Shown here: piece by piece, positions 26,939 to 37,165 of the stretch
Numbering within the stretch: position 1 is the stretch's first letter
Layout of the letters: each line of letters opens with the position of its first letter
Assembly: GCA_964596775.1 (NCBI GenBank)
Contig: CAZQVN010000017.1
Coordinates: 1 to 64,000, forward strand
Source of the DNA: CAZQVN01 sp964596775
Lineage (GTDB): Bacteria > Eisenbacteria > RBG-16-71-46 > JABDJR01 > JAWXBZ01
DNA: 64,000 bases
Direction of reading: 5' to 3'
Notes under the pieces: generated by a model
Told to the model about the DNA's origin: nothing
What the model saw: the letters and a program-made list of their open reading frames with translations, nothing else
Databases searched by the model: none
Made by a program: the position numbers and the translations under genes

Positions 26939-27406
26939 GTGCCGCCCATCCACATCAACCCCGACTTCTACCTCGAAACCGCCAACGGTCGCGTGATCAC
27001 GCCGGAGCGCAACACGGAAGCGTGGGCGCGCTGCCATGCGGCCCTGGCCGATGCCCTGCGCGTCGCAGATCCGGCAACCCGGGTGTACGTCCTGATCGGT
27101 CCTCAGGGCGCCGGGAAGACGACCTGGGGCCGCGCGTGCCCGGCCGACCTGGACGGAGCCATCCTGTTCGACGCGATTCTCGTGAAGCGGGTAGAACGCG
27201 CGCCCATCCTCGCGGCCGCGGCGGCGCATGGCGTGGCTGTCGTGGCGGTCTGGTTCCGCACGCCCGTGGATGTGTGCATCGCGCGCAATGCCGCACGCCC
27301 GCCGGACCAGGTCGTGCCGGAGCAGGCGATCCGGAATGTCCATGCGGCGATCGAACCGCCGGCTCTTGAAGAGGGTTTCGAGCGGGTCATCGAGGTTCTG
27401 CCCTGA
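26939..27406 (+). CDS. Small P-loop kinase (AAA_33/zeta-toxin-like)
   Basis: 155 aa from GTG 26939, which has AGGAGA five bases upstream; the longer in-frame extension to 26795 lacks support. Walker A is GPQGAGKTTW (about 55-64). A hydrophobic strand with VAVWFRTPVDVCIARNAAR follows, then RPPDQVVPEQAIRNVHAAI, matching the LID and substrate region of polynucleotide-kinase-like and zeta-toxin-like enzymes. Probably phosphorylates a small molecule or nucleic-acid end. No antitoxin gene is adjacent, so I do not call it a toxin. Single gene, convergent with the frameshifted kinase. Confidence 0.65.
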   Translation: MPPIHINPDFYLETANGRVITPERNTEAWARCHAALADALRVADPATRVYVLIGPQGAGKTTWGRACPADLDGAILFDAILVKRVERAPILAAAAAHGVAVVAVWFRTPVDVCIARNAARPPDQVVPEQAIRNVHAAIEPPALEEGFERVIEVLP

Positions 27407-27448
27407 GGTCCGCGTCGGCGCGCCTCGTGGATCTCCCGGTTCGAACTT

Positions 27449-30143
27449 CTACTGTTTCCCCGTTGCCGGAGCCCAGCCCGTCATCAGCGTGACCGGTGAC
27501 GCGAGTTCCTCTTCCGGAGGAGCCGTGACCAGAAAGCGCTCGCCGTCCGGCGCCACATCGTAGCGCCAGATGCCGCCGGCGCCGTGGAACTGAAAGAGTT
27601 TTCGCGCCGCCCCGGCCCGGAAACCTGCCTGCGTCGGCTCGATCTCGACGGAAATCAGGTTGTGCTGCGGGTCGAAGTAGAAGAGTTCATGACCGTTCGG
27701 ATGCCAGCGGGGCTCCCGGCCGCCCCCCTGGGACACCTGCCAGCGGCCGCCCGGCTGCGGAAAGGCCGCCACGAAAATCTCGGCCTGCCCGGTTTCGTCG
27801 GACGCGTAAGCCACCCATCGTCCGTCGGGAGAAAACTGGGGGCTGCGTTCCCCGGCAGAAGAGGCCAGGGAATACGTCCGGCTTCCTGTTTCCGGCGAGA
27901 GATCCGAGATGGATATCCGGAAGGTTGCGAGTTGAACTCTGGGGGATGTACAGGATCAGGTCGCCCCACGTTGATTGGGGCCAGATGAAATTGTCGCCCG
28001 GAATGATCCGGCGCGACTGTGTTCCGTCAATGGAGAGGACGTCGAGGCCATACCCGGACCGGCTGGATGTCATGACGACAACGGACTTTCCGTCCGGAAC
28101 CCAGCAGACCCCCGGATGGTCGTCCACATCCACGGTGACCTTCCGGCGTCGTCCGGAATCCAGGTCGACCAGCCAGACATCCGACGTGCCCCGATCCGTG
28201 TTGGCGATCGGCAGAACGGCGCTCCGCCCGTCGGGAGACAGTTGCGGTGTGCCCCCGTAGGTGTAATCCGCCGGTTCTCCGACATCGCCGAGATTCCTGC
28301 CGGATCGGTCCAGCCAGCGGAGCTGCGATCGCGACAGGTTGTTTCCGGTCATGCAGAGCAGCACGCCGTTTTCGGACGCGGCGAACACCCCCCGGCTGAA
28401 CCGTGTGTCCATCCGCGCGTCGTTCACGAGCGGCACGGCCGGTCCTGTGGTCCTGAGCGATCCGGTGTCGAACGGTTGCGCCACGAGGATCGTCCCGCGG
28501 ATGTAGACGAGGTGACCCGAGGCGTAAATCACGTTGGAGGCCACTTCGAGGACCGCCGTGCGTTTTGTGGACCCGAGTTGTCCCGCGTAGATCGTCGGGC
28601 TGTCTCCGCGACCGGCCCCGGCCCGGCGCGCCAGGTAGAGGAAGTGCTTTCCATCCGGGAGAAAGTGGGGGTAGCGGTGCGAGGCCTCTTCCAGCGTCGT
28701 GTCCATCACCGTTTCCGCGGCGACCGGACCGCCTTCCGCGGCGATCCGCGAGATCGGACCGTAGGAATCTCCCGTGTACAGGATCACCCCGTCGCGGTTC
28801 CAGGTGCCGCCTCGCGCGTCGATGTTGTACGCCAGTTCAATGACCGGCCCGCCGGCGACGTCGACACGCTTCAGTGATCCGTCGGCGAAAAAACCCAGGC
28901 TCCGTCCGTCGGGGGAGAAGAAAGGCCCCTCGGCCTCCTCGGTGCCCTCGAGCGGACGGGCATCCTCCTTGCCGATGGATCGCACCCAGAGGATGTCGGG
29001 CCCTTCGCCGTTCCGGGCGCAGAACGCCACCGTGGAACCGTCCGGGGAAACGGCCAGCGGCATCGGCTTGTAGACGCTGGAGGAAAACAGCACACCGGCC
29101 GGCGGCAGGAGCGACGCCGTGACCGGCGGCGCTCCCGGCGCCGGCCGTTTCGTGAGCAGGGGCATGGCCACGGCCGCCACGACGGCGATCGCCGCCACGC
29201 CCCAGGCGATCGCTTCGCGCCCGCTCCGCTTCGGAGCGGGCGGCTTTGCCGGCTCCGTTTTCGGCCCGCCCCCCTCCATGATCCAGGACAGCTGGAGCCC
29301 GATATCGTGGGCGCTCTGCAGCCGGTCCACCGGATCCTTGGCCAGGCAGGCCCGGATCAATCGGTCGAGAGCTGGAGGTGCCTCCGGTGTCGACCGGGTG
29401 ATCGACGACGGTTCGACGCCCATGATCGATGTGATCAGCGTCGCCTGGCTCCGCCCCTCGAAAGCGCGTCGTCCCGTGGCCATTTCATACAGCACGCAAC
29501 CGAGCGCCCACACGTCGGCGCGGGTGTCCGCTTCCTGCCCCTCGAGCTGTTCCGGCGCCATGTACTGGAACGTGCCGATGATCGTTCCCTCGGTGGTCAG
29601 CGGTTGGGCCACCGTCGGCGACTGCGTCAGCGCCGTCATCGAGGAACTTCCGCCGGCGCCGGCCAGGCCGGTGGCCCGGGCCAGACCGAAGTCCATCAGC
29701 TTGACGCCCGCCCGGGTCAGCATCACGTTGCCCGGCTTGAGATCCCGGTGCACGACGCCCGCCTTGTGGGCGCGGTCCAGCGCGTCGGCGATCTCCGAGC
29801 CGAACCGGAGCACCTCGGGTATCGGCAGCGCGCCCTTCTTCAGGCGCTCCGCCAGCGTTTCCCCCTCGATCAGCTCCATCACGAGGTAGTCGGTGTCCCC
29901 CTCGCGGCCGACGTCGTGGAGCACGCAGATGTTCGGATGGTTGAGGCCGGACACGGTCTTCGCCTCCCGCTCGAAGCGGGTGCGGACCTCGGCGTTGCCG
30001 GACAGGTGCTCGGGAAGAACCTTGACGGCCACGTCGCGGCCGAGGCGGGTGTCGCGGGCACGATACACTTCGCCCATGCCCCCCGCGCCGAGCGGGGCAC
30101 TGATTTCGTAGGGGCCGAGGCGCGTTCCGGGGGCGAGTGTCAT
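27449..30143 (-). pseudogene. Ser/Thr protein kinase with TolB-like C-terminal propeller, interrupted by a frameshift
   Basis: The start at 30143 opens a kinase domain: GAGGMGEVY loop, VAVKVL lysine, HRDLKPGN catalytic loop, DFG and MAPEQL. One membrane helix (around AIAWGVAAIAVVAAV) follows, then a periplasmic PD40/TolB-like propeller with repeated SPDG motifs. The reading frame breaks near 27850-27885: frame one holds up to RKPDVFPGL, and the natural continuation GERSPQFSPDGRWVAYASDE lies in another frame that runs to the TAG at 27449. Total length (898 codons plus one base) means a single-base indel. It may be a real mutation or an assembly error. If repaired, it would be a receptor kinase of a type common in Acidobacteria-like genomes. 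Confidence 0.8.
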
Positions 30144-30257
30144 GTGAGAAGGGAAGTTATCCCAACGGCGGAGCGGTGTCCATGAGGGTAGAAACCGCGG
30201 GAGATGCGCCCCGCCCGTGACCTTGCCCCATCCCGGCCGATCTGGGAACATGCCCCC

Positions 30258-32162
30258 ATGAAACCGACCGAACTCAATCGATTCCGGAAACTGGCCGCGC
30301 CCCGACTGCACCCTTCCGAAGACCTCGTCGTGTTTGCCGTATCCCGCATGAACCTGGACAAGGACCGCTACGATTCCGCCCTCTGGGCGGTCGACGCAAC
30401 CGGCGTCCGCGAACTGGCCGGCGTGACCCGTGCCGGCAGCCCGGAGTGGTCGCGCGACGGATCGCGGCTTGGATTGCTCATGCGCGTGCCCGATGACCCG
30501 GATGCCACCGGGGACGACGCGGAACGTCACGCGCAGCTCGCGATCCTCGACGATCCGAAGGGAAGCGGCGCGGCGCGGGTGCTCACGAAGTTTTCGCTCG
30601 GCGTGTCGAAGTTCAAGTGGGCTCCCGACGGAGCCACGCTCCTCGTGGCCGCGGCCGAGTACGCGGAAGCGTGGACGAAGCTCGGGGCGAAGGAGCGGGG
30701 CAAGCAGCCGCGCCGGATCACGTCGGTGCCCTGGAGGTTCGACGCGGGCACCACGTATGACGACCGGCAGCCGGTGCTGGCGCTGGCCGACGTCACCGGG
30801 CAGCGGGAACCGCGGCGGATCGACCTCGGCGCCGTGCTCGAGATCGAGGACATGGCCTGGCACCCGGATGGGAAGAGCTTTGCCGTCCTCGTGCAGCGGG
30901 TCCATGCCGACCGGACGCGCTGGGAGCAGGCGCTGCTCGAGGTGGACGCCGAATCGGGTGCCACGACCGAGCGTCACGCCGACGGCAGCTGGGTGGAAAT
31001 CCACTACGTGGGGTCGCGGCTGATCGCGATCGGTCTTCCGGAGATCAACGACTGGCCGGCGCCGTTCACGCTCCACGAAATCGGCGCGGACGGGAAAGTC
31101 GTTCCGCTCGTTCCCGAACTTGACCGGATGGTCACGCACGGCCGCACGGCCGGCGATTCCCTCTACTTCCTGCACGAAGACATGGGGCGCTCGTGCCTGG
31201 CCCGCTGGAGTCCGGAAGGGCTGGAGCGGTTTCCCCAGGATCACCCGTTCCTCAGCGATTTCGACGTCCGCGCCGACGGCGAACGGGTTCTCGTGGCCCA
31301 GTCCTCCACCGATCCCGGGGAGATCGTCCGGGTGCGCGGCGGCAAGGGGGTCACCGTCACCGGTCTGAACCAGGATTTTCGTGACGGCGTGAAGCGCACA
31401 GCGCCCGAGCACTTCACGGTGAACACCGGCGGCGCCGAGGTCGACACCTGGGTCTTCCTGCCCGAGGGAACGGACAACGTTCCGGTCCTTCTCAATATCC
31501 ATGGCGGGCCGGCCACCCAGTACGGTTTCTACTTCTTCGACGAGTTCCAGGTCTACGCCGAGGCCGGGTACGCGGTGGTGGCCTGCAACCCGCGCGGTTC
31601 GTCCGGGCGCGGCAAGGCGCACCTCCGCGGCGTCCGCAGCGACGCCTGGGGCGAGGCGGACCAGCAGGATGTCCTGGCCTGCCTCGACGAGGCGCTGAAG
31701 CGGTTCCGGCGTCTCGACGCCGCGCGCGTCGGCGTCATGGGCGGATCGTACGGCGGATTCCTTTCCGCGTGGCTGACCGCCCGGACCGACCGGTTCAAGT
31801 CCGCGGTCGTGGAACGGGCGCTGCTCGACTGGGAAACGTTCTCCGGAAATTCCGACATCGCCACGGTGTTCGCGCCGATGTACTTCGACGATCCCTCACC
31901 CGAGTTCCTGGCCACGAAGAGCCCGCAGCGGCTGGTGGCCTCGGTCAAGACGCCGACGCTGCTCATCCACAGCGAGCAGGACTGGCGCTGCCCGATCGAC
32001 CAGGCGGAGCGCTACTTTCACTCACTGCTCAGGCAGGGGGTGACGACCGAGTTCCTGCGCTTTCCGGGCGAGTGTCACGAACTGACCCGCGCCGGAACGC
32101 CGAAGCACCGGCAGGCGCGGTTCGAGGCGATTCTCGAGTGGCACGGGCGGTTTCTGCGCTGA
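30258..32162 (+). CDS. S9-family serine peptidase (acylaminoacyl/dipeptidyl peptidase type)
   Basis: 634 aa from ATG 30258. The N-terminal half is a TolB/PD40-like propeller (WSRDGSRLG, WAPDGATLL, WHPDGKSF repeats). The C-terminal alpha/beta-hydrolase has NIHGGPATQYG for the oxyanion loop, nucleophile serine in GGSYGG, the Asp in HSEQDWRCP and the His in GECHELTR. No signal peptide is visible, so it may act in the cytosol on oligopeptides. It lacks an obvious Shine-Dalgarno sequence. It is divergent from the frameshifted kinase, with 114 bases between. Confidence 0.9.
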   Translation: MKPTELNRFRKLAAPRLHPSEDLVVFAVSRMNLDKDRYDSALWAVDATGVRELAGVTRAGSPEWSRDGSRLGLLMRVPDDPDATGDDAERHAQLAILDDPKGSGAARVLTKFSLGVSKFKWAPDGATLLVAAAEYAEAWTKLGAKERGKQPRRITSVPWRFDAGTTYDDRQPVLALADVTGQREPRRIDLGAVLEIEDMAWHPDGKSFAVLVQRVHADRTRWEQALLEVDAESGATTERHADGSWVEIHYVGSRLIAIGLPEINDWPAPFTLHEIGADGKVVPLVPELDRMVTHGRTAGDSLYFLHEDMGRSCLARWSPEGLERFPQDHPFLSDFDVRADGERVLVAQSSTDPGEIVRVRGGKGVTVTGLNQDFRDGVKRTAPEHFTVNTGGAEVDTWVFLPEGTDNVPVLLNIHGGPATQYGFYFFDEFQVYAEAGYAVVACNPRGSSGRGKAHLRGVRSDAWGEADQQDVLACLDEALKRFRRLDAARVGVMGGSYGGFLSAWLTARTDRFKSAVVERALLDWETFSGNSDIATVFAPMYFDDPSPEFLATKSPQRLVASVKTPTLLIHSEQDWRCPIDQAERYFHSLLRQGVTTEFLRFPGECHELTRAGTPKHRQARFEAILEWHGRFLR

Positions 32163-32163
32163 G

Positions 32164-32518
32164 TCACCGCGTTCCGAGAACGGTCAGCCGGAACGTCACG
32201 GGTTCCGGGGCATCGACGCTGAACCCGATCGCCGTCCGGTTCACGAACGGCTTCGGCAGGTCGGGAAGAACGCGCAGTCCGGCGGGCGCCGGCGCTCCGA
32301 TCCGGTGGTGACAGCCGATGCCGCCGAGCTGGGAAAACGCAGCTGAAGCGCCTTGACAGGCTGTTCGGAACGCACCACGTCGGAGGGTCGCCGGTGCCGA
32401 GGATGATCTCGATCAGTCGCACGACGTCGCAGACATCGATGATGTTGTCCCCGGTGACGACCCCGGCCAGGCGGGCCGCGTGATTGGTCCCGTCGACACC
32501 CCCGATGTCGGATTTCCA
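32164..32518 (-). pseudogene. Decayed 3' end of a secreted protein: dockerin-like repeat plus FlgD-like domain fragment
   Basis: Minus-strand frames contain GDNIIDVCDVVRLIEIILG (about 32390-32450), a dockerin/EF-hand-like repeat of the type GDxNxDGxVDxxDVxxLxxxILG, and then, in a different frame, PKPFVNRTAIGFSVDAPEPV followed by TFRLTVLG to the stop at 32164, which looks like the start of a FlgD-type Ig domain (usually PNPF…TxIxF). The two are out of frame and the domain is cut short. It fills the gap between the S9 peptidase and the lipase. Confidence 0.5.
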
Positions 32519-32525
32519 GCCTCAG

Positions 32526-35123
32526 TCAGCGAGCGACGACCACTTTCTGAACGAGGTTGCGACCTCCCGCATCGAGCCTGATGAAATAGAGCCCGGTCCC
32601 CACGGACCGGCCATTCGCATCCCTGAGATCCCATCTATCCATGTGAGTTCCCTCGCGGCGAGCGCCATGAGAGATCTCGCGCACCTTGCGACCGGCGACA
32701 TCGTAAACCACCAGCCGCATCTCCGAGTCATGAGGCAACTCGTAGCGCAGTAAGGTCACGCCGTCCGCCGATGCGGAGGACGACAAGGTAAGGTGACGAT
32801 CGGGCATGCCCGGCTTGCGTGAGGCGGCTTCGTCAACCGCCCGTGCTCCGGAGCGCCTCCACTTCTCGGTCCGGATGATTCTCCCGAATCCATCGACGTA
32901 GCCCACCCAGAAGTCCTTGTTCTCATCGAGGGATCCATGGGGATTCTTGCTTGTTGTGTGGCTGCTTTGACCGTGCGGATAACCGCCTCCCTTGACCACC
33001 CATTCCCAGCCGTCGACCAGCCTCAGATGGTCGTTCGCGTCGGTCGGGGGTGGACCACCCCTGGGTGTCGAGTAGAGTCCGACCCAATCGCATGGCCCCT
33101 GGACGCCGCCGCGCCAGCTCAGTTGCAGGAATGGCGTCCTAAGAGGGCCGATTTCCACCGTCGAAATTCCGATCTCGGGAACTCCATCATCAACGAGATT
33201 CACGAGCCGTTTGATGTACTGCACCTGATCGTGGCCCTTTTCGCAGTAGAAGTCAGCCACACTGCACCTTACACCTCCAGGTATTGGACCCGGAACGCTC
33301 GGCGCACCAAGAATCTGGCATCCCCCGAACGGAATCCCGTTGCTCCATTCGATTCGCGACGGACCTATTTGCCTGTAGCGACCGTCCTCCCTTTCGTCGA
33401 TGGAGCGATCCACAATGTTCGTAGTGAGCACGGCGAGTTTTCGGATGTGCGCGTACTCGTTGTCGAGGCCATCGAAGTCCGCATCCGTACCCGGGACGTG
33501 CGCGACGTAGTCCTCTTTTCCGACGACCGCGTATCCATTGGGCACCCTGGTTCTGAAGTACGACTCCAGCCTTTCCGTGAAGACGCGCGACGTTCCGAAG
33601 CCGTACATCACGATATTCCGGCGATCATACCCGTACCTCGTGACGAGATAGTCCACGAGGTCAAGAACAGCGACCGTGGCGAGCGCCGCGCCCAGGCTGT
33701 GACCGGTGAAGTAGACCCGCGCCCGTGATGTATCCGTTACGTGTCTGCGGATCGCCCTGTCGAGGTCCTCTTCCAGGCTCTGTCGTATTCCGAGGCCAGG
33801 AAATACACCCGGATTGGGTCCAAAGTAGGCATCTCGGAATCCACGATGAACGGTGCGGACGAGAGGAGGGCCATCGCGTCGGTACCAGTCGGCTTTGATT
33901 GCATTGACATCTGTCAGAACGTCCTCGTTCTCCGCCGTTCCCCGGAAACCGACAACCAGGTCGCCAATGTGCTCATTCCCGGCGATGAAGACGTCGGTGT
34001 CTGAGTTATGAGGAGTTCCGTCAATGAAGGATACGAACCGCCAGCAGGAATGGGAAACAGCGAAGGCAGGTTCACCGCTGCTCAGCGTGTCGGCGTATGG
34101 GGTAGCGAGTGGTGGACTAAACGGATCCTTTGGGGCGGGCAGCATGTCGCCTTCCACCTTGTTCTCGAGTGTGCCGCGCCCGATCGAAGCACGACCGTCA
34201 GCATAGGCAATGTTGGCCATGACCGCGAGAAAGACGGCCACATCCCGATCAAAGGCGATCTCGGCGCCGTTCTCGTTCATAAGAACGTCGCCAAGCGGCG
34301 TCTCGTTGGCAAGGTGGACAACCTGATCATGAAGCGTCTTCGAATCATACCCGTCGGCGTCGATCCGGATGTCGTATGCACCGGGCAGCAATGGGATCCA
34401 GGCATTGCCCGACGCGTCAGTCTGCACTCCAGCGGCGGCATTGGTGCCAGAGCGGTCAATGGCGGTCACCGTTGCCCCGATGACAGGTTCGGCCGCACAG
34501 GTCATGCGGTTTTCCGTCAATGCCCGCAGCGTGATGCGCCCGTGTGTCGAAGTATTCACGGCAACCAATTGTGGATGCATGAGCACACGCTTCACTCCCG
34601 GTTTGTGCTCGGGTGTTCCGTTGAAAACGAAGCTCTGCTCGAGGTCGAGTTCTAGATCGAGTTCATCCGACAACCGGGTGACTATTTCAATGGGAGGGAC
34701 GATGTCAACGATAACGCCGGACCGGTCGCCGCTCGGAAAGATGAGGTTGTCCATGTCGGGTCGAAACGTGTGGCCGTCGGATACATGCGCATCAGGTGTC
34801 AGGACCACCTGTCCCGAGTCGACGACGATGCTCAGGCGATCGCAGGTTCGAGGAGAAAGATCGAGATCCACGAGAATATCGGCCAGGTCGTCGCTTGCCG
34901 GGGACAGTCGAATGGTTTTCGCTTCGTGGAACGCGCGGCGCAGGATGTCGCCGCTTATGCAATGCACCTTGATCGCACCAATTTCACACCGTGCCGTCTC
35001 CACATATTCGATGTTTCTTCGAGGCCCCGGCCCGTTGTGCCACGTCTCAAGGGAATGGACGGACGGTGGCAATGACAGGGCCAGGGTGGCGGTTGCAACA
35101 AGACGCACAACGAGTGTCCTCAT
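32526..35123 (-). CDS. Secreted class 3 lipase with FlgD-like C-terminal domain
   Basis: 865 aa. The ATG at 35123 follows GGAGGAGG by eight bases; a signal peptide cleaves near VHS-LE. A carboxypeptidase-regulatory-like segment (ATVTAIDRSG, GAYDIRIDADGY) precedes a lipase class 3 domain: VVGFRGT (oxyanion), nucleophile GHSLGAALA, and a His in CEKGHDQVQYI as the likely third triad member. The tail is a FlgD-type Ig domain from LTLSSSASADG to VQKVVVAR, lacking the usual SPNPF at its start. Base composition and codon use are visibly less GC-rich than in neighbouring genes, suggesting acquisition. Probably a secreted lipase or phospholipase. Confidence 0.82.
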   Translation of the reverse strand: MRTLVVRLVATATLALSLPPSVHSLETWHNGPGPRRNIEYVETARCEIGAIKVHCISGDILRRAFHEAKTIRLSPASDDLADILVDLDLSPRTCDRLSIVVDSGQVVLTPDAHVSDGHTFRPDMDNLIFPSGDRSGVIVDIVPPIEIVTRLSDELDLELDLEQSFVFNGTPEHKPGVKRVLMHPQLVAVNTSTHGRITLRALTENRMTCAAEPVIGATVTAIDRSGTNAAAGVQTDASGNAWIPLLPGAYDIRIDADGYDSKTLHDQVVHLANETPLGDVLMNENGAEIAFDRDVAVFLAVMANIAYADGRASIGRGTLENKVEGDMLPAPKDPFSPPLATPYADTLSSGEPAFAVSHSCWRFVSFIDGTPHNSDTDVFIAGNEHIGDLVVGFRGTAENEDVLTDVNAIKADWYRRDGPPLVRTVHRGFRDAYFGPNPGVFPGLGIRQSLEEDLDRAIRRHVTDTSRARVYFTGHSLGAALATVAVLDLVDYLVTRYGYDRRNIVMYGFGTSRVFTERLESYFRTRVPNGYAVVGKEDYVAHVPGTDADFDGLDNEYAHIRKLAVLTTNIVDRSIDEREDGRYRQIGPSRIEWSNGIPFGGCQILGAPSVPGPIPGGVRCSVADFYCEKGHDQVQYIKRLVNLVDDGVPEIGISTVEIGPLRTPFLQLSWRGGVQGPCDWVGLYSTPRGGPPPTDANDHLRLVDGWEWVVKGGGYPHGQSSHTTSKNPHGSLDENKDFWVGYVDGFGRIIRTEKWRRSGARAVDEAASRKPGMPDRHLTLSSSASADGVTLLRYELPHDSEMRLVVYDVAGRKVREISHGARREGTHMDRWDLRDANGRSVGTGLYFIRLDAGGRNLVQKVVVAR

Positions 35124-35499
35124 TACAATCCTCCTCCTTGTCACACTGATTTCTGGATAAGGAAATCGGCACTGTGAAGATACTCACGACACAGTCGGCT
35201 CACTGACGCATGCCGGTGAGCGTCCGATAGGGAAGTATCAATAATTGGATCACAAAGTACATGGAATGTACAGGAAATTGTCGCAGTGGTGGCGCAAGGC
35301 ATCGGGAAGAGCGGAAATATGGGCCGGTTTGCACCTTACTTGCTGCGATGGCACCCGTTTCGTCCATGATCCTCTGAGCTCAGAGCACGGAAACGGATGT
35401 CTACGGCTGGCCCGCCGGATCACCAGATCCGCGACCCGCCGGATCTGTCCGCCAGCGTGCTGTCGACGGCGCCGTCCACCGTGTAGGTTCGGGACAGGG
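35124..35499. other. Non-coding gap upstream of the lipase
   Basis: About 376 bp without a convincing gene, visibly AT-richer at 35130-35300 like the lipase itself. It holds a short perfect palindrome, GTACAT-GGA-ATGTAC at 35257-35271, and imperfect arms GCTCAC/GTGAGC at 35198-35221. No clear promoter was found. Confidence 0.4.
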
Positions 35500-35946
35500 T
35501 CAGCGGATTCCGGCGCGCGAGGACGACTTGTCGGGCAACACGGCGTAGAAGGCCGGCCGCGCGCCGGATTCGCGGATCGTCGGTTCCCAGAGCAGCACTC
35601 GCTGAGCAGGATGCGGTTCACGGGGAGCGACGACGGCCCCTGCTGCAGGATCACGTAGCTGAAGTGTCCGTCCCGGACGGTCTGCCGCGTGTCCAGGTCG
35701 TTCCAGTGGTCGATGATCCCGTAGCCGCGCGGCGCGATCGCCCGGCTGCGGATCGTGATGCCGTATCGGGCGGCTAGCGAGTCGCCATTGCCGCGAGATT
35801 GTTGCGGGAGGTCAGGCTGTTTCCGAGGAACAGGACCCGGCCCACGTCGGTGACCGGCTTGACGTCGCGGTGGTCGGTCGGGCGGGTCGTCGGGCTGACG
35901 CCGCAGGAAAACAGGAACAGGGCCAAGTAAGGGGGGATGACCTGAA
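35500..35946 (-). pseudogene. Decayed SGNH-hydrolase lipoprotein, paralogue of the gene at 23000-23866
   Basis: Three minus-strand frames together spell the first two thirds of the intact paralogue. LALFLFSCG with VGRVLFLGNSLT lies in frame one, stopped by a TAG near 35778. APRGYGIIDHWNDLDTRQTV and YVILQQGPSSLP lie in frame two. LLWEPTIRESGARPAFYAV lies in frame three, ending in the TGA at 35500-35502. At least two frameshifts, no good start codon and a missing C-terminal catalytic DxxH show it is dead. It lies downstream of the aminotransferase gene. Confidence 0.8.
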
Positions 35947-35998
35947 TCCAGGATTTCTTGATGAGCGATCTCTTTCCGGCCGGACGGCAGGCCGATCG

Positions 35999-37165
35999 CT
36001 AACGCAACGCCCCCTTCAAACTCCCGCACACCAGCGCCACATCCTCCCGCGTCATCGCCGGGTAAAACGGAAGCGTCAGTTCCCGCGCCGCGAGATCCTC
36101 GGTGACCGGCAACGGAGGGTGATTCTCCTCCTTCACCGCCGTGAACAGGTGCGCCGGGGGATAATGAATGCTCGACTGGATCCGGTCCGTCTTGAGCGCC
36201 TCCATCACGCTCTCGCGATCGGTGCCCTTTGGCAGCACGACCGGCAGGACATGCCAGCCGATGCTCGTGCCGGGGCCCGCCGTGAACGGCGCGAACGGCA
36301 CCGCCACCGGGACATCCGCGAGCGCCTCCACGTACCAGCCGCGGAGCGTCTCCCGCTGCGCGAGAAAACCGGGGAGGCGGCGCAGCTGTACCGAGGCCAG
36401 GCGGGCCCGGATCTCGTCGATCCGCATGTTCCAGCCGGTTTCCAGGCAGTCGTAGGACCAGACGCGCCCCTTGTGGCGGTCGAGCGACAGCGCCGTCATG
36501 CCGTGCGAGCGGAGCAGCTTGATCCGGCGGGCGGTTTCGTCGTCGTCCGTCGTCACCATGCCCCCCTCGCCGCAGGTCATGTTCTTGTTCGAGAAGAAGC
36601 TGAACGCGCCGCAGCGGCCGAACGTGCCGAGGGATTTTCCGTTCCACTTCGTGACGAGCGCGTGCGCGCAGTCCTCGACGAGGATCAGGTCGTGCTCCGC
36701 GGCGATCTTCACGAGCTCGTCGATGTGGGCCGGAAAGCCGGCGAAGTGCACGGCCATGATCGCCTTCGTGCGCGGCGTGATCCGCTTCCGCACGTCGGCC
36801 GGGTCCATGTTCAGGTCCGTGTCCCCGACCGGCTCGGCAAAGACGACCCGGGCGCCGCAGTAGCGGGCGGCGTTGGCCGAGGCCACGAACGTGAGCGACG
36901 GGCAGATCATCTCGTCGCCGGGCTTGAGACCCGCCGCGAGCAGCGCCATATGCAGGGCCGCGGTTCCGTTGGCCACCGCGAACGCGTGCTTCACGCCGAG
37001 AACCTCGGCGAACTCCGCCTCCAGCTCCTGCGTGGCCGGTCCCATCGTGAGCCAGCCGTCCTTGATCGGCCGCTGCACCGCTTCCAGTTCCTCCGGTCCG
37101 AAGTCGGTCTGGAACAGCGGGATCTTCCACGGGCTGGCCATCACATCGGTCTTGTCCGGCGTCAC
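35999..37165 (-). CDS. DegT/DnrJ/EryC1/StrS-family sugar aminotransferase
   Basis: 388 aa PLP enzyme. Motifs: the cofactor-binding ANGTAALHMAL, LVEDCAHALVTKWNGKSLG with the cofactor-contact Asp, and the Schiff-base lysine in AFSFFSNKNMTCGEGGMV. It transaminates a keto-sugar nucleotide, giving an amino sugar. It is last in a five-gene minus-strand operon and its ATG overlaps the nucleotidyltransferase stop (ATGA). With the SDR gene (4,6-dehydratase or epimerase) two genes upstream it can form a keto-to-amino step for a surface glycan. The specific sugar cannot be read from sequence. Confidence 0.92.
   Translation of the reverse strand: MTPDKTDVMASPWKIPLFQTDFGPEELEAVQRPIKDGWLTMGPATQELEAEFAEVLGVKHAFAVANGTAALHMALLAAGLKPGDEMICPSLTFVASANAARYCGARVVFAEPVGDTDLNMDPADVRKRITPRTKAIMAVHFAGFPAHIDELVKIAAEHDLILVEDCAHALVTKWNGKSLGTFGRCGAFSFFSNKNMTCGEGGMVTTDDDETARRIKLLRSHGMTALSLDRHKGRVWSYDCLETGWNMRIDEIRARLASVQLRRLPGFLAQRETLRGWYVEALADVPVAVPFAPFTAGPGTSIGWHVLPVVLPKGTDRESVMEALKTDRIQSSIHYPPAHLFTAVKEENHPPLPVTEDLAARELTLPFYPAMTREDVALVCGSLKGALR

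Noticed and set aside
26939..27406. Zeta-toxin of a toxin-antitoxin pair
   Set aside because: Only a generic P-loop kinase pattern is present and there is no small antitoxin gene beside it.
32413..32753. Short frames on both strands between the S9 peptidase and lipase as genes
   Set aside because: They read against the dockerin/FlgD remnant or the end of the lipase and show no start signals.
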